A DNA stretch of 64,000 nt from Clostridia bacterium (lineage in GTDB: Bacteria > Bacillota > Clostridia > Oscillospirales > Acutalibacteraceae). The stretch covers positions 1-64,000 of the forward strand of contig JAFQWA010000006.1 in the NCBI GenBank assembly GCA_017407705.1, written 5' to 3'. The position numbers were made by a program, and so were the translations under genes. How positions within the stretch are numbered: the first letter of the stretch is position 1; every line of letters starts with the position of its first letter. Under the pieces are notes generated by a model. That model saw nothing but the letters and a program-made list of their open reading frames with translations. It searched no databases and had not been told where the DNA came from. Positions 36,265 through 45,660 of this stretch are shown here, piece after piece.

Positions 36265-37137
36265 TTATTTTAAGGTGGGCTCGTCTGCATATACAGGACG
36301 TGTGCCACCCTTTCGTTTATACCAGCCTTCCGGGAAAAGCTGATTTTCATTAACGCTTGCCTTTGATACATCCACCGAAGGGTCCTCCCCTTCACGGACT
36401 AATCTGCCCATAACTACTAACCGCCAGTCGTTGTCTATTTCATAGTCGCAGGTGGATAAGGTGAGTATCTTATCGTCTGCCCTTATATCCACAGGGCAAT
36501 CTATATAAGAACGGCGTTTACAACGTTCAATGAAATGCAAAAACTCTTCGTCGGTTTCGTAGTCAGGCTCACGGTAGTTGAATATAACCCCGTCTTCCCC
36601 TTTTACATTGGTAATAAACACCGCAAATATCTTCCATTGGGCTTTTTTATCTAAGGTATCAAATTTGATATATGGACTTTGCTTATAAAAATCAAGCTTT
36701 TTGTATTTATTAAGCTGACCAAATAATCTGCTGGTATCACGAAGATTGTGTCCGTAAATAGTGGTGTTTTGGCTCAAATTCACCATATCGCATCTGTAAT
36801 CTGCAAAATAACTACCTGCAAATCTGTAACTGCCCGAAGGTGAACGACGCAGGTAATAGTCGTTATCCTCAGCCTGTACCACCACGTCATCTATATTGGT
36901 ATCAGAGATACTGATATACCCAACAATATCCTTATATTTTTTCTTTAGTACATCAAAATCCTCGTGGTCGGTACCCTCTATAACATAAGTGGGTTTTTGG
37001 GTGGTGGGTACCGTTGTAGCAACGGTAGTTGGCTCCACGGGAGTTTTGCCTATATTAAAGGGGTTTGTAAAGATCAAAGCCGCAGCGATACAAACAACTG
37101 CCACTGCAGCAATTATGTAGTAAACATATTTTTTCAT
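36265..37137 (-). CDS. Class B sortase
   Basis: A 290-aa transpeptidase that joins sorting-signal proteins to the wall. It has an N-terminal anchor helix (residues about 4-22), a Thr/Pro-rich spacer, then the sortase barrel. The catalytic set is His130 in TTIYGHNLRD, Cys230 in LTLSTCDYE (the TLSTC form of class B) and Arg239 in WRLVV. No protein with a sorting signal is encoded beside it, so the substrate is elsewhere. It follows a terminator hairpin 17 bases upstream and is 18 bases ahead of the ABC-F gene. Confidence 0.92.
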   Translation of the reverse strand: MKKYVYYIIAAVAVVCIAAALIFTNPFNIGKTPVEPTTVATTVPTTQKPTYVIEGTDHEDFDVLKKKYKDIVGYISISDTNIDDVVVQAEDNDYYLRRSPSGSYRFAGSYFADYRCDMVNLSQNTTIYGHNLRDTSRLFGQLNKYKKLDFYKQSPYIKFDTLDKKAQWKIFAVFITNVKGEDGVIFNYREPDYETDEEFLHFIERCKRRSYIDCPVDIRADDKILTLSTCDYEIDNDWRLVVMGRLVREGEDPSVDVSKASVNENQLFPEGWYKRKGGTRPVYADEPTLK

Positions 37138-37153
37138 ACAAATCTCCCTGCGT

Positions 37154-37193
37154 TAAAAAAGCGGTCGGACAAACTCATTAGCCTGTCCGACCG
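37154..37193 (-). terminator. Terminator of the CD1247-type gene
   Basis: CGGTCGGACA (37162-37171) pairs with TGTCCGACCG (37184-37193). On the minus strand it is followed by CTTTTTTAACG. It lies between the CD1247-type gene and the sortase gene. Confidence 0.88.
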
Positions 37194-37209
37194 TTAAAAT
37201 CAGTAAATA

Positions 37210-37641
37210 TTAGTGGTCGCAGCAACCGCAATCGCAATCATCATCTTCACAATCGCAATCGTCAAAATCGAACTCAAGCTTTGTGCCGCAAGCAGGACAG
37301 TTGATAAACTCATCCTCTAACATATCGTCATCTACAAAGATGTCTTCGCCGCACTCAGGGCAAGTTACCTGAAAGAACTCGTCATCGCAATCGCAATCGC
37401 AGTCACAATCGTCATCCTCGTCCTCATAAAGGAACTCTTCAACATCAGCGAGATCCTCGTCAACAGCGTCAACCTGATCGCTGATATCAGCAACATCGTC
37501 TTCAATGTCGCACAAAGTAAGAGCCATGTCATCAAGAACATCAATGATAGCACTGATAAGCTTGTCGGTTTTGTTGTTCTCGTCAAGACCTAAGCCCTCT
37601 GCAAGACCTTTAAGATAAGCTACTTTTTCAATAACAGTCAT
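37210..37641 (-). CDS. CD1247-type protein with acidic Asp-Cys tracts and zinc ribbon
   Basis: A 143-aa protein starting at ATG 37641, which has GGAGG upstream; an earlier start lacks one. The N-terminal half (VIEKVAYLKGLAEGLGLDEN, then an acidic helical part) matches the domain known from C. difficile CD1247. The C-terminal half has C-x2-C pairs CPECGEDI and CPACGTKLEF, as in a zinc ribbon, framed by two odd tracts in which Asp and Cys alternate (DDDCDCDCDCDD and DDCDCEDDDCDCGCC). These give 14 cysteines in the last 70 residues. It would be cytoplasmic. The function is unknown; metal binding is a fair inference. It is 25 bases after efp. Confidence 0.82.
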   Translation of the reverse strand: MTVIEKVAYLKGLAEGLGLDENNKTDKLISAIIDVLDDMALTLCDIEDDVADISDQVDAVDEDLADVEEFLYEDEDDDCDCDCDCDDEFFQVTCPECGEDIFVDDDMLEDEFINCPACGTKLEFDFDDCDCEDDDCDCGCCDH

Positions 37642-37666
37642 GGTAGTAATCCTCCAATTATTAAAA

Positions 37667-38224
37667 TTAAGCACGTTCCATATATTCGCCTGTACGTGTA
37701 TCGATTCTGATCATTTCGCCTTCATCGATAAACAAGGGAACACGAATTTCTGCACCTGTTTCAAGAGTTGCAGGTTTGGTTGCGTTAGTTGCGGTATCAC
37801 CCTTAAAGCCGGGCTCTGTTTCGGTAACCTGAAGCTCAACAAAGTTGGGAGGCTCAACACCGAAAACCTTACCTTTATAAGAAAGAACCTTACATACCAT
37901 ATTCTCTTTAACAAACTTAAAGTTGTCGCTAAGCTCTGATGAGTTAATAGGAATAAGCTCAAAGCTTTCCAGATCCATAAAGTAGTAAAGATCACCGTCG
38001 GAATAAGAATATTCCATATCCTTACGCTCAACAAAAGCGGTGGGGAATTTTTCAGTGGGGCTGAAGGTTTTTTCAACAACGGAACCGGCAATTACGTTAC
38101 GGATCTTTGTACGAACAAACGCTGCACCTTTTCCGGGTTTAACATGCTGAAATTCAATGATCTGATATACGTTTCCTTCCATTTCGAAAGTAACGCCATT
38201 TCTGAAATCACCTGCTGTAATCAA
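37667..38224 (-). CDS. efp: Translation elongation factor P
   Basis: EF-P helps the ribosome through polyproline stretches. It has 185 aa with the three-domain length. The start is TTG at 38224 ([16 protein letters not shown]). The loop that reaches the peptidyl centre reads [17 protein letters not shown], with Lys at the tip as in the Bacillus protein, where it carries an aminopentanol group. The C-terminus ends [11 protein letters not shown], as usual. It is downstream of the dockerin gene but has its own promoter. Confidence 0.97.
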   Translation of the reverse strand: MITAGDFRNGVTFEMEGNVYQIIEFQHVKPGKGAAFVRTKIRNVIAGSVVEKTFSPTEKFPTAFVERKDMEYSYSDGDLYYFMDLESFELIPINSSELSDNFKFVKENMVCKVLSYKGKVFGVEPPNFVELQVTETEPGFKGDTATNATKPATLETGAEIRVPLFIDEGEMIRIDTRTGEYMERA

Positions 38225-38279
38225 TATATTTCATCCTTTCCTTTATAATGCACCTAAATCCGCATTATATACTTACAAT

Positions 38280-38308
38280 ATTTTACCTTAAATTTCATCT
38301 AATTGCAA
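38280..38308 (-). promoter_or_regulatory. Promoter of efp
   Basis: On the minus strand TTGCAA (38303-38308), 17 bp, TAAAAT (38280-38285). A further TATAAT lies about 20 bp nearer the start and could be an alternative -10. Confidence 0.55.
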
Positions 38309-38339
38309 GTATTATTTCATAGGTTTTACTATTTTTCTT

Positions 38340-41108
38340 TTACTGCATCAAAACAAGCTGCAAATCGTCTGCATAGCAGGTCTGACCACTTGCCCAGGTT
38401 GCTACAAAGAAACGTATCTTATTACAGCCTTCCGGCACTGATACCAAAGTGGTAAGATCAGTGTAACGCTCATTGGTTACCATATAAGCACCCTGAGATA
38501 TAATGTTATCTCCGTTCATAAAGTGTACACCGAACTCAATAAAGCCCCTCTGGATGTTATAACCCTTAACCTTACCTGAAATACGGTAAACCTGTCCGGG
38601 TGTTGCTGAAATAGACTGCTCTATCCAACCCTCGGTGATGCAAACACTGTTGCTGCCGGCGGTTGCATGAGATGTAGTTACAGTAGCATTGATAGCACCC
38701 CATCCGGTAACGCCGTTTTCAAAGCTGGGGTTAGTAAGCTTGTTAGCACCTGCTGTGGGTTCTAAGAACATCTTACCGTAAACGGGTTTAAATCCGCTCT
38801 TTCTATCAGTCAGTGAATAAGTTGTGTCAAATTCCTTTGTGAAATCACAACCTGCTTTCCAAGCCTCTTCACCGTATTCGAAGGCACCAATGTCAGGTGC
38901 ACTGCCGCTATACTGCTCACAACCGATAGGTAACTTCAGTCCCTTATCAATAGCAGCACTGCCTGAGTTTAATGTGTAATCGGCGTTCAATTTCAAACGG
39001 CTGTCGGCATTCAAAAGGTTGTTAGAGCACATTACGCCCTCACCGTAGAACACGCCGGGCAGAATGTTGTTATAGAACTGGTTACCCTGCCACATAGCAC
39101 CGATAAAGCTGTTGTTATCGTAAGGATTATCCAGATTACCTGTACCGATAGGTTTGTCGCACATCAATGTGTTGTTATACACACGGTTGCTGTATGATGG
39201 GTTGTTTAAGATCATAGCCTGGTCAACGTTGTATGCCAGATTATGATGCACAGTGTAGTTAAGACTTCCGTTATCAAGATAATACGCTACAAATGCGTGG
39301 TCGTTTTTAGTATCTCTAACCACATTATGGTCCACCTCAACGGTGCCTAAAGCATCAGTTGCATAGGAGCCGATACCTGAAACGTCATGGGTATTAACAG
39401 CGCACTCACTTATATCGTTGTAGCAAACACGCATATTAGCGCATCTTAAAACAATGGCAGTACGTGCCACGTTACGGATAGTGTTATGAGAAATAAGAGT
39501 TTCATCGCAATCATAGGGCTCTACTGCCGCTGCGTTGGAGTTGATGTAGTTGATATCGTGAATGTAGTTGTTAACCACTGAGCAACGGTCTGCATAGATC
39601 TCAACGCCACCCTCAGCGCCGTAAGCAATCTCACAGTTTTTAACCACTGAATCGGAGCCGTGGAGCTCAACGCCAAAGAACCAACACTCCCAAGGATAGC
39701 TACGTGCTTTAGTGGTGTGATAGTAATACAAGATCTTATTGTTATCCAAAGTCAAGTGGTCACTACCCTCGTTGGTTCTCACAGTAGCGCCGGTGATAGT
39801 AAGGCCCGAAATTGTGATATAAGAACGGTCAGCTGTGTTGAAAGCCAGACTACGTGCAGAATATTCCATTGTCATATTGTTAGGGTCAACGCCTGCTGCG
39901 GGTTTGTAATACAATGTTCCGTTCTCGTAGTAATATTCATTGGTATCGTCAAGCAAATTGAGTTTGTTGAAGAAATAGAATTTACTGTCAGTAGTGGGAG
40001 AATCCCAACCTGAGTTAAGCTTTTGATAGTTTACGCTATTGCCGTTTTGAGCTGTTACCTTTGAGGAATAATACAAATAGTGACTTGTTCCCTCAATAGC
40101 AATTTCGGCATTAGTAAAATCAAGTCCTGCACTGCCGATAGACGTGCTGTTTGCATAGCTATCACTGGCACCGCTTGCAGACAATACATTGCCCACCGCA
40201 ACAAGATTATCGCTGTTTTTATTAGGATATCTTGCTATTTGTGCCATTTGTCCGTTAGCAAAAATCTGATTTTCGCTATCACGATAAAGAGTAATATTAG
40301 TTTTATAAATACCGTTCTGATATAAAGTCCAGTTGGAATCCATAACGTCTGTTCCGCTAACTGTAACATCAGCACCCTCATAAGCGGTAAATGTAATGGG
40401 AGCACCCTTTTCACCCTCATTTTGGGGAGTTACAGTTTCACGGTAAATACCTGATTTAACAAAGCAAGTGTCACCTGCCTGCATTACCTGTGCCGCTTTT
40501 TCTATGGTTTTGTAAGGATTAGCCTCACTACCATCGCCGTTGTCATTACCGTTTGCCGCTACGAAATAATGAGCACTGTTACGAATGGTCTGTACGCCCA
40601 GCAGACTGCGTTTTAAAGCAAGTAAGTCAGGTGCTGTTACGTCACCGTCACCTGAAATATCTGCTGCGCTGTTTTGTGCATCGCTAAGCTGAGCAACGCC
40701 CAAAATGCCTCTTTTCACCTGAAGCATATCGGTAGCTGTGATATCACCATCACCGGTGGCATCACCGTAAATCACAACCTGCGCTGACTGAGTTTGCAAA
40801 GCGGATTTGTAGTTAACTGTGTAGCCTGTGCCGACAACACCGCTGTCAACACGTACACCGCTGTTATCACGGATAAAAACCTCACCTGATGACTGGTCAA
40901 ATCCGTCGATAACTGTGGCAACGTTGGTTTTCGGCGCAACGCCCGAAACCTCACCTTTTGATGCCACATACTTGATTTCGCCCATGGGTTTCGTTAAAAG
41001 GCCTGTGTCTTCCGGGGTTTGTTCTGCTGAAGCTGAAACAGCAGGAACTACACAACAAAGTGCAAGGATCAAAACAAATGAGATAATGCGATAGAACATC
41101 TTAGACAT
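38340..41108 (-). CDS. Secreted dockerin protein with right-handed beta-helix and carbohydrate-binding-like tail
   Basis: A 922-aa exported protein; ATG 41108 follows AAAGGAG. Signal peptide at residues 1-27. Residues 35-110 form a small beta-rich region. A type I dockerin lies at about 114-172, with two calcium loops (DATGDGDITATD and DISGDGDVTAPD), each followed by a helix (MLQVKRGILG, LLALKRSLLG). Residues about 180-740 start YFVAANGNDNGDGSEANPYK and run as a parallel beta-helix, with DTCFVKSGIYRE and many Asn-rich turns (VVNNYIHDIN, LISHNTIRN), as in polysaccharide lyases or glycosidases. The last 135 residues (NPSFENGVTGWG to the end) look like a jelly-roll CBM. Dockerins dock to cohesins, so this may be part of a cellulosome-like complex. 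The substrate is unknown. Confidence 0.88.
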   Translation of the reverse strand: MSKMFYRIISFVLILALCCVVPAVSASAEQTPEDTGLLTKPMGEIKYVASKGEVSGVAPKTNVATVIDGFDQSSGEVFIRDNSGVRVDSGVVGTGYTVNYKSALQTQSAQVVIYGDATGDGDITATDMLQVKRGILGVAQLSDAQNSAADISGDGDVTAPDLLALKRSLLGVQTIRNSAHYFVAANGNDNGDGSEANPYKTIEKAAQVMQAGDTCFVKSGIYRETVTPQNEGEKGAPITFTAYEGADVTVSGTDVMDSNWTLYQNGIYKTNITLYRDSENQIFANGQMAQIARYPNKNSDNLVAVGNVLSASGASDSYANSTSIGSAGLDFTNAEIAIEGTSHYLYYSSKVTAQNGNSVNYQKLNSGWDSPTTDSKFYFFNKLNLLDDTNEYYYENGTLYYKPAAGVDPNNMTMEYSARSLAFNTADRSYITISGLTITGATVRTNEGSDHLTLDNNKILYYYHTTKARSYPWECWFFGVELHGSDSVVKNCEIAYGAEGGVEIYADRCSVVNNYIHDINYINSNAAAVEPYDCDETLISHNTIRNVARTAIVLRCANMRVCYNDISECAVNTHDVSGIGSYATDALGTVEVDHNVVRDTKNDHAFVAYYLDNGSLNYTVHHNLAYNVDQAMILNNPSYSNRVYNNTLMCDKPIGTGNLDNPYDNNSFIGAMWQGNQFYNNILPGVFYGEGVMCSNNLLNADSRLKLNADYTLNSGSAAIDKGLKLPIGCEQYSGSAPDIGAFEYGEEAWKAGCDFTKEFDTTYSLTDRKSGFKPVYGKMFLEPTAGANKLTNPSFENGVTGWGAINATVTTSHATAGSNSVCITEGWIEQSISATPGQVYRISGKVKGYNIQRGFIEFGVHFMNGDNIISQGAYMVTNERYTDLTTLVSVPEGCNKIRFFVATWASGQTCYADDLQLVLMQ

Positions 41109-41111
41109 TTT

Positions 41112-41549
41112 TTATTCTCCTTTATACTCTATTAACTTATCTATTCCGGCAAAATAGCTTTTCTTTCCAAGTCCGCAGATCTGACCGATACAAGCCGGTG
41201 AGATTACGGAAACAGCGCGAAATGGTTCACGTTTATGGATATCCGACATATGTACCTCAACAAAGGGCTTTTGTGCTGCGTAAATAGCATCTAAAATAGC
41301 GTAGCTGTAATGGGTGTAAGCACCTGCGTTAAGCACACAACCGTCATACTCCGTACGAACGGTGTGGATCTTATCAATAAGCTCACCCTCGTGGTTAGAC
41401 TGGAAAAAGTCAATCTCCAAGCCTAAGCTCTCGGCATACTCTCTAAGCTCATCATTGATGCTTTGCAGAGTGTCACTGCCGTAATGCTGCTTTTCACGAA
41501 AGCCCAACATATTAAGGTTAGGACCGTTCATAATCAGTATTTTTTTCAT
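41112..41549 (-). CDS. aroQ: 3-dehydroquinate dehydratase, type II
   Basis: AroQ turns 3-dehydroquinate into 3-dehydroshikimate in the shikimate pathway, as a dodecamer. It has 145 aa from ATG 41549 behind AAGGGGTG. The start KKILIMNGPNLNMLGFRE, the FFQSNHEGELIDKIH stretch, NAGAYTHYSYAI and EVHMSDIHKREPFR are conserved and hold the active-site Tyr, Asn, His and Arg. Its ATG overlaps the stop codon of the upstream endonuclease IV-like gene (TAATG), which suggests translational coupling. The dockerin gene starts three bases after its stop. Confidence 0.96.
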   Translation of the reverse strand: MKKILIMNGPNLNMLGFREKQHYGSDTLQSINDELREYAESLGLEIDFFQSNHEGELIDKIHTVRTEYDGCVLNAGAYTHYSYAILDAIYAAQKPFVEVHMSDIHKREPFRAVSVISPACIGQICGLGKKSYFAGIDKLIEYKGE

Positions 41550-42400
41550 TACAAACACCCCTTGTAAATTTCTTTCATTAAAAGTGCGTCTTCCGCTTGG
41601 GTGCCACGGGATTCACATATTATGGTGGGTGAACAGTTCTTTTTAGCAATCAGCTCTGCCAAGGGATCAAACTCAGGTCCGAAAATGTCATCAGCAAAGG
41701 TTAAATGCTGCTTTTCACCACCCGTGGTGTATTCGATTTTGGAAAAGTGAGCATGGAAAGACTTTAGTCTCTCATTGCCCAATCGGTTTTCTATCTCATT
41801 CAAAACTGCTTCAAAATCAGCTTTGGTTTTAAGACCGCCCAGAGTTCGAGCATTAAGATGACCAAAATCAATACACGGAAGAAGACGCTCATCTATCTCA
41901 CACAAGGACAAAACCTCGTCTAAGGTGCCCAGCTGATTTATCTTGCCCATAGTTTCAGGGCAGATTCTTATATGGGATAAGCCCAGATCATCAAGGGCTT
42001 TAACTGCGTTTTTCATTGTATTTAGCGCCAGCTCCAACGCCTGTTCACGGCTGATTTTGGAGCAGGAGCCTGAGTGGACCACTATCCTCTGGCCGCCAAG
42101 CAAGTCCACCGCTTTGGCACTCTGGATAATATAGTTAACGGAATTATCCCTTTTCTCCTTTTCCACTGATGAAAGTGAGATATAATAGGGTGCGTGGAGA
42201 GATACTTTAACATTGTATTTTTCCGCATTTAATTTAAACTGCTTTGCAGTATCGGGATTTAACTTAACCCCCCTGCCGCACTGATATTCATAAGCATCAA
42301 GCCCCATTTCGTTTACAAACTTAGGAGCGTCAATATTGGATTTATAGCCTTTCTCAGCAAAACTGTCGGAATTACCGGCAGGTCCGAACAACGCAGACAT
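41549..42400 (-). CDS. Endonuclease IV-like TIM-barrel protein
   Basis: A 283-aa protein of the AP-endonuclease family 2 barrel. The likely zinc ligands of Nfo-type enzymes are visible as SLHAPYYISL, RIVVHSGS, ICPETMGK, CIDFGHLNAR, FHAHFSK and CESRG. In Nfo these cut DNA 5' to abasic sites. Several Clostridia carry such a gene beside yqeG. It may be a true deoxyribonuclease IV or a paralogue with another substrate. It begins directly after the yqeG stop codon and overlaps aroQ by one base. Confidence 0.85.
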   Translation of the reverse strand: MSALFGPAGNSDSFAEKGYKSNIDAPKFVNEMGLDAYEYQCGRGVKLNPDTAKQFKLNAEKYNVKVSLHAPYYISLSSVEKEKRDNSVNYIIQSAKAVDLLGGQRIVVHSGSCSKISREQALELALNTMKNAVKALDDLGLSHIRICPETMGKINQLGTLDEVLSLCEIDERLLPCIDFGHLNARTLGGLKTKADFEAVLNEIENRLGNERLKSFHAHFSKIEYTTGGEKQHLTFADDIFGPEFDPLAELIAKKNCSPTIICESRGTQAEDALLMKEIYKGCL

Positions 42401-42895
42401 TTATATCTCTCCCTTCATTTTTGATTTTATTTTTCTCTCAAAATATCGTTTTATCCTGAAACCTAAGGATGTTTCAAGTTTAATAGGCTCTGTTAAAATG
42501 GTTTTCATCCCCGATAAATTACCGCCTAAAACATCGGTAAATATCTGGTCGCCCACCAAAGCAATGTTTTGTGGCATTACTCCCATTTTCTTTGCCGCCG
42601 ACCTTATTCTAAAAGGCAAAGGCTTCAGGGATAAATAATAAAACGGCAGCCCCACCTTATCTGCAAAAGCACCTATTCTCTCAGGACGGGCGTTGGACAA
42701 AATATGCAGCCGGATTCCGTTTTCACGCATATTAGCTATCCAATCCAAAACACCGCTTATGGGCTCACGGGTACCGTACACCGCAAGGGTATTGTCCACA
42801 TCCAGCAGCAGTGCAGATACGTTTAATTTTTTCAACAAATCAATATCAATATCTAAAACGCTGTTTAACAAAACGTCTGGCATAAACAACGACAT
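42401..42895 (-). CDS. YqeG-family HAD phosphatase
   Basis: A 164-aa HAD IIIA-type phosphatase of the YqeG/phosphatidylglycerol-phosphate phosphatase group. I start at ATG 42895, nine bases after GAGGTG; an upstream GTG lies in that site. HAD motif I is LLLDVDNTLAVYG, motif II HILSNARPER, the Lys of motif III is in SLKPLPF, and motif IV is LVGDQIFTDVLGG. The C-terminus is basic (FERKIKSKMKGE). In plants and cyanobacteria such enzymes make phosphatidylglycerol; in Firmicutes the substrate is not settled. It heads the yqeG-aroQ-dockerin run. Confidence 0.88.
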   Translation of the reverse strand: MSLFMPDVLLNSVLDIDIDLLKKLNVSALLLDVDNTLAVYGTREPISGVLDWIANMRENGIRLHILSNARPERIGAFADKVGLPFYYLSLKPLPFRIRSAAKKMGVMPQNIALVGDQIFTDVLGGNLSGMKTILTEPIKLETSLGFRIKRYFERKIKSKMKGEI

Positions 42896-42916
42896 AATTT
42901 GCACCTCAAAAAGAAC

Positions 42917-42942
42917 AAAACGGGCGATAAATCGCCCGTTTT
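42917..42942 (-). terminator. Terminator of rpsU
   Basis: A 12-bp perfect stem (AAAACGGGCGAT, 42917-42928, with 42931-42942). On the minus strand it is followed by GTTCTTTTTG. The yqeG ribosome binding site begins within this T-run, so some read-through probably feeds the next genes. Confidence 0.88.
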
Positions 42943-42961
42943 CAATTAACCTTGTTTAATT

Positions 42962-43138
42962 TTACTTAAACTTACGCTTACGGGCAGCCTCTGACTTCTT
43001 CTTACGTTTTACAGACGGTTTCTCGTAATGCTCTCTTTTACGAACTTCCTGAATAACGCCATCTCTCACGGTAGCTCTTTTAAAGCGACGGAGTGCGTTT
43101 TCCAAAGTTTCGTTTTCTTTAATACGAATCTGACTCAC
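42962..43138 (-). CDS. rpsU: Small ribosomal subunit protein bS21
   Basis: A 58-aa, very basic protein. The start is GTG 43138 with GGAGGG eight bases before it; the ATG three codons up is in another frame. It reads [20 protein letters not shown] at the front and ends [13 protein letters not shown], the normal bS21 pattern. bS21 sits near the anti-Shine-Dalgarno region of the 30S subunit and helps initiation. It stands between a consensus promoter and a strong terminator, so it can be made as a single-gene message. Confidence 0.95.
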   Translation of the reverse strand: MSQIRIKENETLENALRRFKRATVRDGVIQEVRKREHYEKPSVKRKKKSEAARKRKFK

Positions 43139-43192
43139 TAAACATTCCCTCCCTCCGCTGTCTTAGCAGGGGTATAAACTAATATATAAACA

Positions 43193-43221
43193 ATTATACT
43201 ATTAAAAATATAAATTGTCAA
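43193..43221 (-). promoter_or_regulatory. Consensus promoter of rpsU
   Basis: On the minus strand TTGACA (43216-43221), exactly 17 bp, TATAAT (43193-43198). Both hexamers are perfect, so strong constitutive expression is expected. Confidence 0.88.
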
Positions 43222-43227
43222 TATCTT

Positions 43228-45633
43228 TTATGGCTTAATTACTATATTTACTAATTTTCCCTTAACATATATTTCTTTAACAACGTTCATACCGCTGATT
43301 GCAGCAGCAACCTTCTCGTCTGCCTTAGCAGCAGCAATAGCAGCGGCCTGGTCTGACTCAGTGTCGATGCTGATTCTTGCACGAACCTTACCGTTTACCT
43401 GAACTGCTATTTCAACAGTTGCCTCTTTGCACTTATTCTCGTCAAACTTGGGCCACTGTGCCTGGTTGAGCATACCCTCAAATCCGCACATTACCCACAG
43501 CTCCTCAGTAACGTGAGGTGCAAAGGGATTGATAAGGGTGATAAGGATCTTAAACTCATCCTTTGTGATGCTGCCTTTTTCATAAATAGTATTGATAAAG
43601 CTCATCAAAGCAGCAATAGCGGTGTTAAATTTGAGATCCTCAATATCGGTAGTAACCTTTTTGATAGTACGGTGCAGATCACCCTCAATATCAGCACGGA
43701 TTCCCTCACCTTCAATCATCTCAAACAGATTGAACACTCTGTCAAGGAATCGGCTGCAGCCTTTAATTGAGCTGGAGCTCCAGGGTGCTGCCTTTTCAAA
43801 GTCACCGATAAACATTTCATACAAACGCATAGTATCTGCGCCGTAATCTCTTACAATATCATCGGGATTTACAACGTTGCCTCTTGATTTAGACATCTTC
43901 TCGCCGTTCTCACCCAAGATCATACCGTGGCTGGTACGCTTTGCATAAGGCTCAGCAGTGGGAACTACGCCGATATCATACAAGAATTTGTGCCAGAAAC
44001 GGCTGTAAAGCAAGTGCAGAGTGGTGTGCTCCATACCGCCGTTGTACCAATCAATGGGTGACCAATACTCCAGTGCTTCTTTAGATGCCAATTCCTTATC
44101 GTTATGGGGATCCATATAACGCAAGAAGTACCAAGAAGAACCTGCCCACTGAGGCATAGTATCGGTCTCACGCTTTGCAGCGCCTCCGCAAACGGGACAA
44201 GTAGTATTTACCCAATCGGTCATCTTCGCAAGGGGTGACTCACCGTTGTCGGTAGGCTCATAAGAGTCAACATCCGGCAATACCAAAGGCAGCTGTGACT
44301 CATCAACAGGCACATAACCGCACTTTTCACAATGCACAATCGGAATGGGCTCACCCCAGTATCTCTGACGTGAGAATACCCAGTCACGCAGCTTATAATT
44401 AACCTTAGACTTACCTATTTCCTTTTCCTCAAGGAATTTGATAATAGCCTTTTTAGCTTCTTCAACGGTCAATCCGTCTAAGAAACCTGAATTTACCATA
44501 ATACCGGTTTCACAATCGGTAAATGCTTCTTTTTCAATGTCGCCACCTGCAACCACCTCAATAATCGGCAGATCAAAGGCTTTAGCGAAATCATAGTCTC
44601 TTGTATCGTGAGCAGGAACAGCCATAATAGCACCTGTACCGTAAGACACAAGAACATAGTCGGAAATAAAAATGGGGATCTCTTTACCGTTTACGGGGTT
44701 GATAGCAGTAACACCGTCTAACTTAACGCCGGTTTTATCTTTAGCAACCTCAGTACGCTCAAAATCAGACTTTCTTGCAGCAGCCTGCTGATATTCTCTG
44801 ATAGCGTCCATATTATTAAGCTTATCAGCCCATTTTTCGATCATAGGATGTTCGGGAGAAATTACCATATAAGTAGCACCGAACAGTGTATCAGGACGGG
44901 TGGTGTAAACCACAAGGTCATCCCCTGTTGAGGACTTAAATGTAACCTCAGCACCGGTAGAACGTCCGATCCAGTTACGCTGCTGTGCTTTAACACGGTC
45001 AATGTAATCAACGGTGTCAAGATCATCAATTAAGCGCTGTGCATACTCAGTGATTTTGAGCATCCACTGGCTCTTGGTTTTACGTACTACCTCACTGCCG
45101 CAACGCTCACAAACGCCACCAACAACCTCTTCGTTAGCCAAAACGCATTTGCAGGAGGTGCACCAGTTAACAGCCATCTCAGATTTGTATGCCAAGCCCT
45201 TTTTGAAAAGCTGCAAGAAGATCCACTGAGTCCATTTATAATACTCGGGATCGGTAGTGTTGATCTCACGGCTCCAGTCAAAGGAAAAACCTAAAGATTT
45301 AAGCTGTTCTTTAAATCTTGCCACGTTGTTTTTAGTAACGATAGCAGGATGAATATGATTTTTAATAGCAAAGTTTTCTGTGGGCAGACCAAAAGCATCC
45401 CAACCCATAGGATAAAGCACGTTGTATCCTTCCAAACGACGCTTTCTTGCAACAATGTCAAGAGCGGTGTATGAACGGGGATGTCCTACGTGCAAGCCCT
45501 GTCCTGACGGATAAGGGAACTCAACCAAAGCAAAAAACTTGGGTTTTGTATAATCGTTTGAGCACTGGAATGTACCGTTGTCATCCCAGATCTTTTGCCA
45601 TTTCTTTTCAATTTCACTAAAATTGTATTTCAC
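43228..45633 (-). CDS. leuS: Leucyl-tRNA synthetase
   Basis: LeuS charges tRNA-Leu. It has 801 aa, the bacterial length. Class I motifs are the HIGH-type [13 protein letters not shown] near residue 48 and [10 protein letters not shown] in the last third. The CP1 editing domain (about 220-410) contains [13 protein letters not shown] and [15 protein letters not shown]. There are cysteine pairs of a zinc insert ([22 protein letters not shown]). No T-box leader precedes it; it starts 27 bases after the second LCP gene and is read with that operon. Confidence 0.98.
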   Translation of the reverse strand: MKYNFSEIEKKWQKIWDDNGTFQCSNDYTKPKFFALVEFPYPSGQGLHVGHPRSYTALDIVARKRRLEGYNVLYPMGWDAFGLPTENFAIKNHIHPAIVTKNNVARFKEQLKSLGFSFDWSREINTTDPEYYKWTQWIFLQLFKKGLAYKSEMAVNWCTSCKCVLANEEVVGGVCERCGSEVVRKTKSQWMLKITEYAQRLIDDLDTVDYIDRVKAQQRNWIGRSTGAEVTFKSSTGDDLVVYTTRPDTLFGATYMVISPEHPMIEKWADKLNNMDAIREYQQAAARKSDFERTEVAKDKTGVKLDGVTAINPVNGKEIPIFISDYVLVSYGTGAIMAVPAHDTRDYDFAKAFDLPIIEVVAGGDIEKEAFTDCETGIMVNSGFLDGLTVEEAKKAIIKFLEEKEIGKSKVNYKLRDWVFSRQRYWGEPIPIVHCEKCGYVPVDESQLPLVLPDVDSYEPTDNGESPLAKMTDWVNTTCPVCGGAAKRETDTMPQWAGSSWYFLRYMDPHNDKELASKEALEYWSPIDWYNGGMEHTTLHLLYSRFWHKFLYDIGVVPTAEPYAKRTSHGMILGENGEKMSKSRGNVVNPDDIVRDYGADTMRLYEMFIGDFEKAAPWSSSSIKGCSRFLDRVFNLFEMIEGEGIRADIEGDLHRTIKKVTTDIEDLKFNTAIAALMSFINTIYEKGSITKDEFKILITLINPFAPHVTEELWVMCGFEGMLNQAQWPKFDENKCKEATVEIAVQVNGKVRARISIDTESDQAAAIAAAKADEKVAAAISGMNVVKEIYVKGKLVNIVIKP

Positions 45634-45660
45634 TTATATTCACCTAAATCTTTAAAAATT

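Noticed and set aside
37365..37586. 73-aa frame within the CD1247-type gene
   Set aside because: It is a shifted reading of the repetitive Asp-Cys codons.
45634..45660. T-box leader for leuS
   Set aside because: The gap to the preceding gene is only 27 bases, too short for a T-box.
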